Of a DNA stretch of 64,000 bases, positions 1 to 9,738 are shown piece by piece; position 1 is the first letter of the stretch, and every line of letters starts with the position of its first letter. The position numbers were made by a program, and so were the translations under genes. The notes under the pieces were generated by a model. It did no database searches. It worked only from the letters and a program-made list of their open reading frames with translations, and had not been told where the DNA came from. Source of the DNA: a bacterium (GTDB taxonomy: Bacteria > UBP14 > UBA6098 > 4484-93); contig JAGGUN010000035.1 in the NCBI GenBank assembly GCA_021158465.1, positions 1 to 64,000 of the forward strand, in the 5' to 3' direction.

Positions 1-2
1 AT

Positions 3-1484
3 TTGAACACGGATCTTACTGGTTTTGAGGATGTGAATCTTATGATGAGGGCGTTGGTGGTTGAGCCATCGGGTAGGCTTGCGAGGCTCTATCCAGATGG
101 TAGGTTCGAGGAGCTGCATACATCCTCGGGAATAACCTTTTCACCGAGAAGGATAACCTCCTTTGTTTCTGGTCCGGCTCAGACGAAACCGATAAGAAGA
201 GTTTTCTCTGTGTCTGATTACTCTTCTCCAAAAGCTGCTATGGCTCCCGAGGCGCTCGGCGGATACAATGTCTATCGCTCGATGACGCCTTTTGAGGATG
301 TCTCCGATGCTGAACTTATTGCTTTTGTATCTGACCCGTCTGTTACTCATTATACTGATGACGATGCTGACCTTATCCCAGGGCTGGATTATTACTACCG
401 TGTCACAGCGGTGTATGACGGGGGAGAATCCGAGCCGTCGAATCAGGCGACAGGTAGAGTATTCGCTGCAAGCGCCGATGCGCAGATACTCATCTATGAC
501 TACGACGATGGCGACCTTCTTGCCGACGGTGGAGATATGGCTGAGGATGAGTTCCTATACAACCTTATGCTTGGTGAACTTGGAATACCAATGGACAGTG
601 TCATCGTCTCCGAGCAGAACGAACTCCTCGACCATTTTAACCTCTCTAACTTCGACCTGGTGATAATCATAAGTGGTTCTTATCCGCAGTCTGTCTTGTC
701 CGACGACGAGTGCCAGATGATAATCGACTATCTCGATGGCGGTGGTCAGGTTTACTGGGAAGGTGTCGATGTCGGATATAACTATGGTGATGAGGAGTCT
801 TCTTCGGAGACGAAGCTCGAACTATACAGTCATTTCCGCATCAACTGGGAGCATGACGGTGTCTTTGCCGATACCGGAAATGTTCGGTACCTAACGGCTA
901 ATCCGTCCTTCTTTGGGTGTGAGTTCGCGATAGATTATGATTTCCAGAGTTTGGCGGACAACTATGTCGATGAGATATCGTCCAACGGTGCTGTTATAAT
1001 AATGAATTCGCAGGAGGCAGACCCGGCTCCCCAGGTCTCCGCAGGCAGGATGTCATACTATCACTCCGCCACTGTGGGATACACCACTGTTTTCTCTGGT
1101 GTCTATATCGGTGGGATGATAGACGACCTTTATCCTTCCACAAGGGCGCGGGTGCTCGGAAGCATACTGGAGCATTTTGGGATATCCAATACTGGTGTCT
1201 CCGAGGAGGCGGCTCTGCCAAAGGATGTGGTTCTCTCTCAGAACTATCCCAACCCGTTCAACCCTGCCACAAGCATAAGCTTTGCGATCCCGCGGGATGG
1301 TGAGGTCGAACTTGCTGTATATAATCTGCTTGGTGAGTGTGTAGAGACGCTTGTTTCAGGGAGTATGTCTGCCGGGTGGCATTCTGTTGTCTGGGATGCA
1401 ACGGACGCCTCTTCCGGAGTCTATTTCTACAATCTGAGGTTTGAGAACAGGAGCATCACGAGCAAGATGCTTCTGGTGAAATAG
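3..1484 (+). CDS. Secreted modular protein with C-terminal sorting tail (5' end cut by window)
   Basis: The reading frame is open from the first bases, and the TTG at position 3 has no ribosome binding site, so the true start lies upstream. Visible residues 84-150 resemble a fibronectin type III domain (YNVYRS, then YYYRVTAVYDGGESEPSN). Residues about 160-397 form a module beginning QILIYDYDDGD, with a central GGGQVYWEGVDVGYNY, also found in the proteins at 1526-5815 and 31239-33557. It has the alternating strand/helix look of a class I amidotransferase-like or ThuA-like fold, which is a fold guess only. The end is a sorting tail: NYPNPFNPATSISF, a VYNLLGECVETL strand, GVYFYNLRF and a final SKMLLVK. 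The protein is probably exported and held at the surface. The substrate or partner is unknown. It lies 41 bases before a related gene on the same strand. Confidence 0.8.
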   Translation: MNTDLTGFEDVNLMMRALVVEPSGRLARLYPDGRFEELHTSSGITFSPRRITSFVSGPAQTKPIRRVFSVSDYSSPKAAMAPEALGGYNVYRSMTPFEDVSDAELIAFVSDPSVTHYTDDDADLIPGLDYYYRVTAVYDGGESEPSNQATGRVFAASADAQILIYDYDDGDLLADGGDMAEDEFLYNLMLGELGIPMDSVIVSEQNELLDHFNLSNFDLVIIISGSYPQSVLSDDECQMIIDYLDGGGQVYWEGVDVGYNYGDEESSSETKLELYSHFRINWEHDGVFADTGNVRYLTANPSFFGCEFAIDYDFQSLADNYVDEISSNGAVIIMNSQEADPAPQVSAGRMSYYHSATVGYTTVFSGVYIGGMIDDLYPSTRARVLGSILEHFGISNTGVSEEAALPKDVVLSQNYPNPFNPATSISFAIPRDGEVELAVYNLLGECVETLVSGSMSAGWHSVVWDATDASSGVYFYNLRFENRSITSKMLLVK

Positions 1485-1525
1485 AGTTTTTTAGATTTTT
1501 GCAACAGCCTTTAAGGAGGTGTGTT

Positions 1526-4500
1526 ATGCACCGGGTAGCTATATTTGTGGGGTTGATAACGGTTTGTCTTCCAGTGGTTCTTTTCTCTGGTGGCTGGGAT
1601 ATGGGGCTTACGCTTGTCTCTGGGACATCGGAGTTCACGCTGACGCTTGGGATCGACGATGCGGCAACGAATGGGTACGACCCCGGAATCGATGAGGCAA
1701 TCCCTGTTGCTCCTCCATCGGGTGCTTATGTCTACTTCCATCTCGACGACCCGGAGAACCCATATGTTACGATGCTTTCGAAGGATATTCGAGCCGCGGG
1801 AGAGGATGAATATCTCTGGGAAATAAGACCTGTTCGCTGGTCGGAGGAGGGAGTTATCTTTTGGGGAGGGCTACCTGCGGGAAGTTTTGAGATAACGGCT
1901 CTTTTCTTCGCTGGGGATTCTCTCACTGGCTGGGAGGATATGCGGGAGTTGGATTCACTTGTTTTCTTCAGCGGGCAGCGGATATATATCAAGGCAACTG
2001 ATGTTCCTGTTGAGACAGGTGAGCCGCCGTATGTGCTCTCCTGGTCACCTTCGGACGGCTCCGTTGGTGTGCTCAATCCCCCTGTAATCACCTGTGTTGT
2101 TGCTGATGATGGTGCGGGAGTAGATATAGCCAGCGTTCGGTTTGTCGTGAATGAAGTGGATGTTACGGAGCATATTAGTATAACTGGAACACCAGAGGAA
2201 TACCGTCTTGAGTATCGTCCGGATGAACCGTTTGCACCGTACGAGAATGTCGGTGTCACCTTGGATGTTTCTGACCTTGCCACACCTCCGAATTCAGCGT
2301 CTTACTCTATCTCCTTCACTGTAGGGGAGCCGATCCCATCTGTCGAGTATGAGCTTCCGCTTTCTGTCTGGAGTGTGGAGGGAACCGATACCTCATTCAT
2401 TAGGCTTCTCCTTGCACTTGATGAGGCGGGGACGGATATGTTCGACCCGGGATACGATATTGTTATCCCAGCTATGCCTCCGGGGGACGATTTCTTCGCC
2501 TACTTCGGGCTTTCTGACCCTGATTATCCTGTATATACAATGCTCTATCGTGATGTGAGGGGTATAGATTCCTTCTCATCCGTCTGGCGGATAAACAGTC
2601 TGAACTGGGGTGAGGGTCTGGGAGTGAGGTGGAATCCGTCTGCAGTCCTTGAGGACAGGCTGCTCGAGATTACCGCTTATTCCCCCGGTGAGGCTGAGTT
2701 CGAGTGGATAGATATGTCAACGACAGATGAGATTTCGTTTCTTCCTGGGCAGACGGTGTATATAAGGACATCGCCGCTTCTTGATACGGACCCGCCGGAG
2801 ATTACGAACATATTCCCGCCTGATGGAGCAGTGGATGTCCCGGTGAACACAAACATCTCGTTCACCATCCTTGACAGGATAAGTGGAGTGGATGTCTCGT
2901 CCCTTGTTGTTTTGGTTGATGGTGTCGATGTCACAGCTGATGTTGTTATAACCCCGGATGGAACAGGTTATGGTTTCAATATTCTGTATGATCCGCCGGC
3001 GGATTTCCCTTACCTTTCTACAGTCTCGGTGACGGTTGATGTTTCTGACCTCGCTGAGCCACCGAACGGTGCGGTCTTTGAATTCTCGTTTACTACGGGT
3101 ATGCCTATACTTGAGCCGAGCTGGGTAGAGAGCCTTTTTGTCTGGTCGGTGCCGGAGGGTGCCGACTCGAGCTTTGTTCTTATCATTTTTGGTGCTGATG
3201 AGGCAGGAACGGACGGGTTCGACCTTGGGCTGGATTTCCCATATATTATGGAGCCGCCGTCTGGCCCCTACGCCTTTTTCCCTATTGAGCATGAGCTTTA
3301 CACAATGCTTTGGCGAGACATACGCTCGAGCCTTGTCTACGATATAACCTGGGATGTTGAGATGAGGCGCTTTCCGAGCGGTAACAGAAATTATTTCTCC
3401 TGGCATCCCGAGATGCTTCCTGAAACGGGTAACTTCGCTATCGGGGTTATTCCGCCGGGAGGAGCGGAGGTTCTCGAATGGGTTGATATGAGAACGAACT
3501 CGCAGATAGAATTTTCTCCCGAATATTCGGCAAGGATACATTTCTGGGTGGAGGTGGTCGAGCATTACTGTATTGCGGGTACTGTCTCCTGCTCGGATGG
3601 AGGAAATCCTGCTGGGGCAGTGGTGTATATACCTGAGATACATTCATCCTTTGAGGTGGATGAAAGCGGAGCATTCGAGTTTTGCGGGCTGGAGGAGGGA
3701 GAATATACCCTCCAGGTTCATCTCAGTGGTTACTATGATGAATCCCTTGCTATTTATCTTGTCTCGGATACAATGGTTGATGTTGCTCTCGAGAGGATAC
3801 CGCCGCCGACATACTCGATCTCCGGGAATGTGTATCTTGCCGGGGAGGATGACCATTCTGGGACAAGTATCTTCCTGAATGATGAGCTTGCATTCACCAC
3901 AGGGGAGGATGGATATTTCTTACTGGAAGCCCTTGCCGAGGGTGAGTATCATATCCGCTTCGAGCATCCAGGGTACATACCGTTTGACACGACTATCTAT
4001 CTTGAGGAGAATACCGAGCTGACGGTTACTCTCTATCCTGAAATAAACTACTGGGATATTCGGGTTAGTGTTAATCTCCCTGATCCACCTGGCTCGACAT
4101 TTGTTATGGTCGTCCTCGATGGAACCGATACGATGTTTTTGGGATATCCGGCGGAGTTCCTCTTTGAGGATATTATCGAGGGAAGCCATTTCCTGGATAT
4201 CCAGGCAGAGCTGTATGCTCCGTATCATCTCGATTTTGAGCTTATATCGGATACACTGTTTGAGGTAACACTTTCGCCGCTTTTTGGAACACTTTTCGGG
4301 ACAGTCTATCTCGAGGATGAGGAGGATCTATCAGGCTCTATTGTCCGGGTCTTTGCCGAGGGGACGCTTCCGATGGAGTATTTCACTGATTCCACCGGCT
4401 ACTACTCGTTTCCGCATCTTCCCTTTGGGGAGTATGAAATCTCTGTAGGGCATCCAGGGTTTGTCCCTCAGGACACGGTGATCAGCTTTACCGGTGATGC

Positions 4501-5815
4501 TGAGCTTAACTTCTATCTGTTGCGGGAGGTGCCTCTTCTCAACCCGCCGAGGAATTTAGATGCTATAAGCGAGCTGGACGCGAGGGTTCCGCTCTTCTGG
4601 GAGGAGCCGGAGCCTACGACTGCTCACCTTCGTGGGTATATTATCTACCGCTCGAACATCATTTCCACAGACAGCATAGGATATGTTCCGGCGACCGTAA
4701 CGGCATATATAGATTTTGATGTGTATAATTTCCTTTACTACCAGTATTTTGTGGTTGCTGACTATGAGGAGGGTAGGAGTGAGGAGAGTAATCGTGTCTG
4801 GGCGAATCCTCGTCCACAGGGTGATGAGCCGCAGGTTCTCATCTATGACTTCGACAACGGTGCGACGGTCTGCTTTGACCAGACGACAGGCTCTGCCGAG
4901 GCGCTTGCAGCAACATTCGACAACCTCGATATTCCGTATGATATAACCGGGCAGGATGCGTCGCTTGAGGAGTACGACATCTTCCGGTATCGAGCGATGT
5001 TTATCTCCACCGGTATCAGGGACGCTGTCAATGACAAGATTCGCCCGGATGATATCGAAAGGATAAAGAGATTTATCCTCGCAGGAGGCGGAGTCTACTG
5101 GGAGGGTGCCGATGTCGGGCAGGACTATTTTGCAAACGGCTCGGAGGGAGAGCGAGAGCTGTTCGCTCTGTTCGGGGCAGAATTCGCTGACGATGGCAGA
5201 GGAAGGATGCAGGGTAATGTCCAGCTTCTCTACGGCGATGCCGATTTCTTCAGGGAGCCGATCAGCGTGGCATACGCTTACAGAACATTAGCTGATATGC
5301 GTCTTGATGAGTTCAACACCGTGAGCGGGTTCGACATTATGAACTCGCAGTCTGCTCCTGCTCCGAACGTTTCCACAATCAGGATGGTTAGCAGAGAAGC
5401 TCTAAACCTCAGAACCGTTCTCTCCTCCGTTTACATAGGAGGTATCTCGAACGGATCAGGTGTCAACACGAGGGAGTATATCCTGAACATCATTTACCAG
5501 TTCCTAACGCGTCAATATTCTGATGTCTCCGAAGAGCAGGCGGCGATAAGGGAGCTTGGCATATCTGCGTTCCCGAACCCGTTCAATTCTGCACTCAATA
5601 TCGCCATCGATGTTCCGCAGAGTGGGTGCTATAGGTTGGATGTATTCGATGTCACGGGGGAAAAGGTCGCCTCATTGCTGGATTGGGAGAATCTTCCTGC
5701 TGGCTCATACAGTGTAATCTGGAATGCTGATGGGATGCCGTCGGGCTTCTACTTCATAAGCCTCCGGAGTGAGGCAGGGACAGGGAAAACAATGAAGGTC
5801 GTCTTCCTGAAGTAG
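1526..5815 (+). CDS. Large modular secreted protein: repeated Ig-like and carboxypeptidase-regulatory-like domains, sorting tail
   Basis: The start at 1526 follows AAGGAGG with good spacing and gives a signal peptide (MHRVAIFVGLITVCLPVVLFSG). An upstream in-frame start at 1499 would spoil both. The protein has 1429 residues. From the N-terminus there are three copies of an unnamed module (DEAGTDGFD core, ending TMLxRDIR) separated by two Big_5-like Ig domains (PPEITNIFPPDGAVDVPV). Three or four CarboxypepD_reg-like beta sandwiches follow (about residues 675-1000, e.g. FCGLEEGEYTLQVHLSGY), then a fibronectin III-like domain (about 1005-1095). The ILIYDFDNG...GGGVYWEGADVG module comes next (from about 1103), then a sorting tail with AFPNPFNSALNI ending KVVFLK. 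The architecture suggests a surface-attached or secreted protein. No catalytic motif was recognised. It is the last gene before a terminator at 5832. Confidence 0.85.
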   Translation: MHRVAIFVGLITVCLPVVLFSGGWDMGLTLVSGTSEFTLTLGIDDAATNGYDPGIDEAIPVAPPSGAYVYFHLDDPENPYVTMLSKDIRAAGEDEYLWEIRPVRWSEEGVIFWGGLPAGSFEITALFFAGDSLTGWEDMRELDSLVFFSGQRIYIKATDVPVETGEPPYVLSWSPSDGSVGVLNPPVITCVVADDGAGVDIASVRFVVNEVDVTEHISITGTPEEYRLEYRPDEPFAPYENVGVTLDVSDLATPPNSASYSISFTVGEPIPSVEYELPLSVWSVEGTDTSFIRLLLALDEAGTDMFDPGYDIVIPAMPPGDDFFAYFGLSDPDYPVYTMLYRDVRGIDSFSSVWRINSLNWGEGLGVRWNPSAVLEDRLLEITAYSPGEAEFEWIDMSTTDEISFLPGQTVYIRTSPLLDTDPPEITNIFPPDGAVDVPVNTNISFTILDRISGVDVSSLVVLVDGVDVTADVVITPDGTGYGFNILYDPPADFPYLSTVSVTVDVSDLAEPPNGAVFEFSFTTGMPILEPSWVESLFVWSVPEGADSSFVLIIFGADEAGTDGFDLGLDFPYIMEPPSGPYAFFPIEHELYTMLWRDIRSSLVYDITWDVEMRRFPSGNRNYFSWHPEMLPETGNFAIGVIPPGGAEVLEWVDMRTNSQIEFSPEYSARIHFWVEVVEHYCIAGTVSCSDGGNPAGAVVYIPEIHSSFEVDESGAFEFCGLEEGEYTLQVHLSGYYDESLAIYLVSDTMVDVALERIPPPTYSISGNVYLAGEDDHSGTSIFLNDELAFTTGEDGYFLLEALAEGEYHIRFEHPGYIPFDTTIYLEENTELTVTLYPEINYWDIRVSVNLPDPPGSTFVMVVLDGTDTMFLGYPAEFLFEDIIEGSHFLDIQAELYAPYHLDFELISDTLFEVTLSPLFGTLFGTVYLEDEEDLSGSIVRVFAEGTLPMEYFTDSTGYYSFPHLPFGEYEISVGHPGFVPQDTVISFTGDAELNFYLLREVPLLNPPRNLDAISELDARVPLFWEEPEPTTAHLRGYIIYRSNIISTDSIGYVPATVTAYIDFDVYNFLYYQYFVVADYEEGRSEESNRVWANPRPQGDEPQVLIYDFDNGATVCFDQTTGSAEALAATFDNLDIPYDITGQDASLEEYDIFRYRAMFISTGIRDAVNDKIRPDDIERIKRFILAGGGVYWEGADVGQDYFANGSEGERELFALFGAEFADDGRGRMQGNVQLLYGDADFFREPISVAYAYRTLADMRLDEFNTVSGFDIMNSQSAPAPNVSTIRMVSREALNLRTVLSSVYIGGISNGSGVNTREYILNIIYQFLTRQYSDVSEEQAAIRELGISAFPNPFNSALNIAIDVPQSGCYRLDVFDVTGEKVASLLDWENLPAGSYSVIWNADGMPSGFYFISLRSEAGTGKTMKVVFLK
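1580..3550 (+). repeat. Three-copy coding repeat (DEAGTDGFD module) alternating with Ig-like domains
   Basis: Three copies of about 145 codons start near 1580, 2340 and 3120, separated by two Ig-like units. Each has a Gly/Ala-Asp-(Glu/Asp)-Ala-Gly/Ala-Thr-(Asn/Asp)-x-(Tyr/Phe)-Asp core, then a Pro-rich stretch, an aromatic strand and an 'M-L-x-(R/K)-D-(I/V)-R' segment. A single divergent copy opens the protein at 31239-33557. The nucleotide copies have diverged, so this is an old duplication. Confidence 0.65.
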
Positions 5816-5831
5816 GCATTTCCCATCCAAA

Positions 5832-5857
5832 ATAGGGGGAGACAAGGCTCCCCCTAT
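5832..5857 (+). terminator. Intrinsic terminator after the modular secreted protein
   Basis: A perfect 10-bp stem (ATAGGGGGAG / CTCCCCCTAT) closes a 6-nt loop and is followed by the pyrimidine-rich run CTTCTCTTT. It lies 17 bases after the stop codon at 5815. The downstream run is not pure T, so efficiency is uncertain. Confidence 0.7.
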
Positions 5858-5881
5858 CTTCTCTTTATAGCAAGAAAACTG

Positions 5882-5909
5882 TTGATTTTCTTATCTTTTA
5901 CCTTATAAT
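5882..5909 (+). promoter_or_regulatory. Sigma-70-like promoter for ppdK
   Basis: TTGATT at 5882-5887 and TATAAT at 5904-5909 are 16 nt apart, between the terminator at 5832 and ppdK. The ribosome binding site GGGAGG lies a few bases before the ATG at 5937. Confidence 0.65.
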
Positions 5910-5936
5910 TAAAGGTCTAAACCGAGGGAGGAAAAG

Positions 5937-8621
5937 ATGTCAGTAACAGGTAAGTATATTTACAGGTTCGGAGGTGGTTCATCAGATGGTGACGCTTCTA
6001 TGAAGGATCTTCTCGGAGGGAAGGGAGCGAACCTTGCTGAGATGGCGAGGATAGGGCTTCCTGTTCCACCAGGGTTCACCATAACCACAGAGATATGTAC
6101 CTATTATTATCAGCATAATAAGAGCTACCCTGAGGGTTTCCGGCGGAATGTTATGGATGGAATGAGGCACATTGAAAAGATTGCAGGTAGGAGGTTCGGC
6201 GATGCTGATAATCCTCTTCTCGTTTCGGTGCGTTCTGGTGCGAGGGTCTCTATGCCGGGAATGATGGATACGATTCTGAACATCGGTTTGAATAATGAAA
6301 CTGTTTATGGGCTTATCAGGGCGACGGGTGATGAGAGGTTTGCCTACGATAGTTACAGGCGACTTGTGCAGATGTATGGTGATGTGGTTCTTGGGGTGCC
6401 TCGTGAGCGGTTCGAGGAGGTTATATCCAAGAAGAAGATGGAGCGTGGGGTGACGGCGGACACGGAGCTGTCGTCTGGCGATTGGAAAGAGGTTGTTGCG
6501 AGGTATAAAGAGCTTATAAAGGAGGTCACTGGTACGGCGTTTCCTGAGGATCCTGAGGATCAGCTTATGGGTGCGATAGGGGCTGTATTTGAGTCTTGGA
6601 ATACCAAGAGGGCAAGAGACTATCGGCGTGTCAACGATATTCCTGATGACTGGGGAACGGCAGTGAATGTTCAGATGATGGTGTTCGGTAATATGGGAGA
6701 TGACTGTGCGACAGGTGTTGGGTTCACCAGAAACCCATCCACGGGTGAGAACAGGATATTTGGCGAGTACTTGAAGAACGCTCAGGGAGAGGATGTTGTT
6801 GCGGGCATAAGAACCCCGCAGGCTATATCGGTTGAGCAGAAGATAGCGTCAGGTTCCTCACTTCCTGCTCTTGAGGAGGAGTTCCCTGATCTCTACCATG
6901 AGTTACTCAAGGTGAAGGATATTTTGGAGAGCCACTACCGTGATGTTCAGGATTTCGAGTTCACCATAGAGAAGGGGCGTCTGTGGATGTTGCAGACGCG
7001 AACAGGGAAGAGAACTGCCCTCTCTGCGCTTAAGATAGCGGTTGATATGGCAGAGGAGGGGCTTATCGATAAGAAGACAGCGGTTTTGAGGGTTCAGCCG
7101 GACCAGCTTGACCAGCTTCTCCACCCTATGATAGACCCGTCAGAGAGGGTAAATGTTATAGCGAAGGGGCTTCCTGCCTCGCCTGGTGCAGCGACAGGTA
7201 AGGTAGTCTTTGATCCGGATGAGGCGGAGAGGCTTGCCGGAGATGGTGAAGATGTGCTTCTGGTCAGGCGTGAGACCTCTCCTGACGATTTCCACGGGAT
7301 GGTTGTCTCTAAAGGGATTTTAACTGCTATGGGTGGGATGTCTTCGCATGCTGCAGTTGTGGCGAGGGGGATAGGTAAACCCTGTGTTGCAGGGTGCTCC
7401 GCAATCTCCATCGATTATGAGAAGGAGTTATTTACCGTAGGTGATGTTGTGGTTAAGAAGTTCGATTATGTTACCATCGATGGTGGCACAGGTCGGGTTA
7501 TACTTGGGAAGGTGAAAACCGTTCCTCCGAAGCCATCAGGCGATTTTCGGAAGCTTATGAGCTGGGCTGACTCCTTCAGGAAGATGGGGGTTCGGGCGAA
7601 TGCTGACACACCTGAGGATGCGGCTCGTGCAAGGGAGTTCGGAGCCGAGGGGATAGGTCTGTGCCGGACGGAGCATATGTTCTTCAAGGGAGATAGGATA
7701 ATTGCTATGCGTGAGATGATCCTTGCCACCAGCAAGGAAGAGAGGCAGCATGCCCTTGAGAGGATTCTTCCGTATCAGAGGCAGGATTTCATCGAGATAT
7801 TCCGTGTAATGGATGGACTGCCCGTGATTATTCGTACGCTTGACCCTCCGTTGCACGAGTTCCTTCCTCACAATGATGATGAGGTTCGTGAACTTGCCGA
7901 AAAGACTGGCATCCCCGATGAGAAGATAAAGAAGAAACTTCTTTCTATGGAGGAAGCGAATCCGATGTTGGGTTACCGTGGATGCCGGCTTGGGATTCAG
8001 TATCCTGAGATCACCGAGATGCAGGCAAGAGCCATATTTGAAGCGGCAGTGGAGGTCATAAAGGAGGGTAGGAAACCTATCCCGGAGGTAATGATACCTC
8101 TTGTCGGGTTTAAGGAGGAGTTGGAGCTCCAGAGGAGGATTGTTGAAAGGGTCGCCGATGAGGTGATGAAGGAGACTGGTATCAAGTTTGACTATATGGT
8201 TGGGACAATGATTGAGCTGCCCAGGGCTGCTCTGACCGCGGACAAGATCGCTGAGGTTGCTGATTTCTTCTCGTTCGGCACAAACGACCTCACACAGACA
8301 ACGCTCGGGCTTTCCCGGGATGATGCTGCAAAGTTCCTGCCGCTTTACCTCGATGAGAAGATTATGAAGGATGAGCCGTTTCAGGTGCTTGACCAGGAGG
8401 GTGTTGGGCAGCTGGTAAAGCTGGGGATTGAGAGGGGTCGGAAGACGAAGCCAGACCTTGAGATCGGCATCTGCGGAGAGCATGGCGGTGAACCGAGCTC
8501 CGTTCACTTCTGCTTTAGGGTAGGTATGGACTATGTTTCCTGCTCACCGTTCAGGGTGCCTGTTGCAAGGCTCGCGGCGGCGCATGCGTCGATACTCGCG
8601 GAAAAAGCGACAAGTAACTAA
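5937..8621 (+). CDS. ppdK: Pyruvate, phosphate dikinase
   Basis: This enzyme interconverts pyruvate + ATP + Pi with PEP + AMP + PPi in the cytosol, linking glycolysis and gluconeogenesis. Its 894 residues match the usual family length. The nucleotide-binding domain opens with LLGGKGANLAEMARIGLPVP. The swivelling phosphohistidine is about His471 in GGMSSHAAVVARGIGKPC, where the family usually has Thr before Ser-His. The TIM-barrel PEP/pyruvate domain carries GIGLCRTEHMFF and the catalytic Cys at about 846 in GICGEHGGEP. The start follows GGGAGG. It heads a co-directional set with an M42 peptidase 23 bases downstream, then tldD and pmbA, which would place it beside peptide/amino-acid catabolism (inference from context). 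Confidence 0.97.
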   Translation: MSVTGKYIYRFGGGSSDGDASMKDLLGGKGANLAEMARIGLPVPPGFTITTEICTYYYQHNKSYPEGFRRNVMDGMRHIEKIAGRRFGDADNPLLVSVRSGARVSMPGMMDTILNIGLNNETVYGLIRATGDERFAYDSYRRLVQMYGDVVLGVPRERFEEVISKKKMERGVTADTELSSGDWKEVVARYKELIKEVTGTAFPEDPEDQLMGAIGAVFESWNTKRARDYRRVNDIPDDWGTAVNVQMMVFGNMGDDCATGVGFTRNPSTGENRIFGEYLKNAQGEDVVAGIRTPQAISVEQKIASGSSLPALEEEFPDLYHELLKVKDILESHYRDVQDFEFTIEKGRLWMLQTRTGKRTALSALKIAVDMAEEGLIDKKTAVLRVQPDQLDQLLHPMIDPSERVNVIAKGLPASPGAATGKVVFDPDEAERLAGDGEDVLLVRRETSPDDFHGMVVSKGILTAMGGMSSHAAVVARGIGKPCVAGCSAISIDYEKELFTVGDVVVKKFDYVTIDGGTGRVILGKVKTVPPKPSGDFRKLMSWADSFRKMGVRANADTPEDAARAREFGAEGIGLCRTEHMFFKGDRIIAMREMILATSKEERQHALERILPYQRQDFIEIFRVMDGLPVIIRTLDPPLHEFLPHNDDEVRELAEKTGIPDEKIKKKLLSMEEANPMLGYRGCRLGIQYPEITEMQARAIFEAAVEVIKEGRKPIPEVMIPLVGFKEELELQRRIVERVADEVMKETGIKFDYMVGTMIELPRAALTADKIAEVADFFSFGTNDLTQTTLGLSRDDAAKFLPLYLDEKIMKDEPFQVLDQEGVGQLVKLGIERGRKTKPDLEIGICGEHGGEPSSVHFCFRVGMDYVSCSPFRVPVARLAAAHASILAEKATSN

Positions 8622-8644
8622 CCCGAACTTAGAAAGGATAGGCA

Positions 8645-9736
8645 ATGGACAGAATTGAAAAACTACTAAAGGAGATCACAGAGATACCGGGACCGTCTGG
8701 GTTTGAGATGAAGGTAGCGGATTTTGTTGTCAGCAGGATGGAGGGGTACTACGACGAGCTTGTGCGCGACGGTCTGGGTTCTGTCATCCTGAAGAAGTGT
8801 GGCACATCCGATTCACCGAGGGTTATGATTGCTGGGCATATGGACGAGGTTGGCTTTATGGTCAAGGGGATTACCAAGCAAGGGTTTATCAAATTCAATC
8901 CGCTCGGTGGATGGTGGAGCCACACCTTGCTTGGACAGAGGGTGAAGATTATCACATCCGATGGGAAAGAGATACTCGGTGTGGTCGGTTCGAAGCCGCC
9001 TCATGCCCTTCAGCCTGATGAGAGGAAGAAGGTGATAGAGCTTGACCAGCTTTACATCGATATAGGGGTATCGGAGGCTGACCCGAAGCTGCCGGAGAAG
9101 GTGGGGATAAAGGTGGGAGATCCGATTGTTCCTCTCTCCGATTTCCAGATTATGGCGGATAAGAAGGTTTATCTTGCCAAGGCGTGGGATGATAGGATTG
9201 GGGTGGCTGTGATGATGGAGGTGATTAGATCCCTTAAGGGCAAGGAGCATCCCAATGTTGTCTTCGGTGTTGGAACTGTCCAGGAGGAGGTGGGGCTTCG
9301 TGGTGCAACAACTGCTGCTTATACTGTGGAGCCGGACATCGCCATCGCCGTCGATGTGACTCTTTGTAATGATACCCCAGGTATGCCTGATGCTGAGTAT
9401 GCCGAGAAGATGGGCAAGGGACCATCTATCTCTGTTATGGATGGCTCGGTCATATCCAACCCATTCTTCAAGGAGCTCATTGTCGAGACGGCTGAGGAGT
9501 TGAAGATACCGTATCAGATGGGCTCGCTCACAAAAGGCGGAACGGATTCTGGAAGGATACATATCTCGAAACAGGGTGTCCCGTCAAACACGCTTTCTAT
9601 TCCGACGAGATATATCCATTCCCACAATAGCATACTCCACAGGGACGATTTCGATAACCTTGTGAAGCTCATAGTCGGGGTTATTATGAAGCTCGATAAG
9701 GATACGGTTGAGAGGATTAGAACAAAGAGGAGATGA
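8645..9736 (+). CDS. M42 family metallo-aminopeptidase
   Basis: This 363-residue protein belongs to the M42 (glutamyl/deblocking aminopeptidase, FrvX/TET-like) family. These are cytosolic co-catalytic dinuclear metallopeptidases that trim N-terminal residues from peptides and often assemble into dodecamers. Metal ligands are visible in family order: His65 in GHMDEVGF, Asp182 in KAWDDRIG, the Glu pair 214-215 in VQEEVG, an Asp in AVDVTLCND, and a late His in RYIHSHN. The PA-like insert around residues 75-165 fits the family. An AGAAAGGA-like ribosome binding site precedes ATG 8645. The stop overlaps or abuts the tldD start, so the two are probably co-translated. Confidence 0.93.
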   Translation: MDRIEKLLKEITEIPGPSGFEMKVADFVVSRMEGYYDELVRDGLGSVILKKCGTSDSPRVMIAGHMDEVGFMVKGITKQGFIKFNPLGGWWSHTLLGQRVKIITSDGKEILGVVGSKPPHALQPDERKKVIELDQLYIDIGVSEADPKLPEKVGIKVGDPIVPLSDFQIMADKKVYLAKAWDDRIGVAVMMEVIRSLKGKEHPNVVFGVGTVQEEVGLRGATTAAYTVEPDIAIAVDVTLCNDTPGMPDAEYAEKMGKGPSISVMDGSVISNPFFKELIVETAEELKIPYQMGSLTKGGTDSGRIHISKQGVPSNTLSIPTRYIHSHNSILHRDDFDNLVKLIVGVIMKLDKDTVERIRTKRR

Positions 9737-9738
9737 GG

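Noticed and set aside
2717-3643. 308-codon minus-strand open frame opposite the modular secreted protein
   Set aside because: Antisense shadow; no promoter, ribosome binding site or recognisable motif.
7536-8507. 323-codon minus-strand open frame opposite ppdK
   Set aside because: Antisense shadow of ppdK; composition is rich in Leu, His and Arg and resembles no protein.
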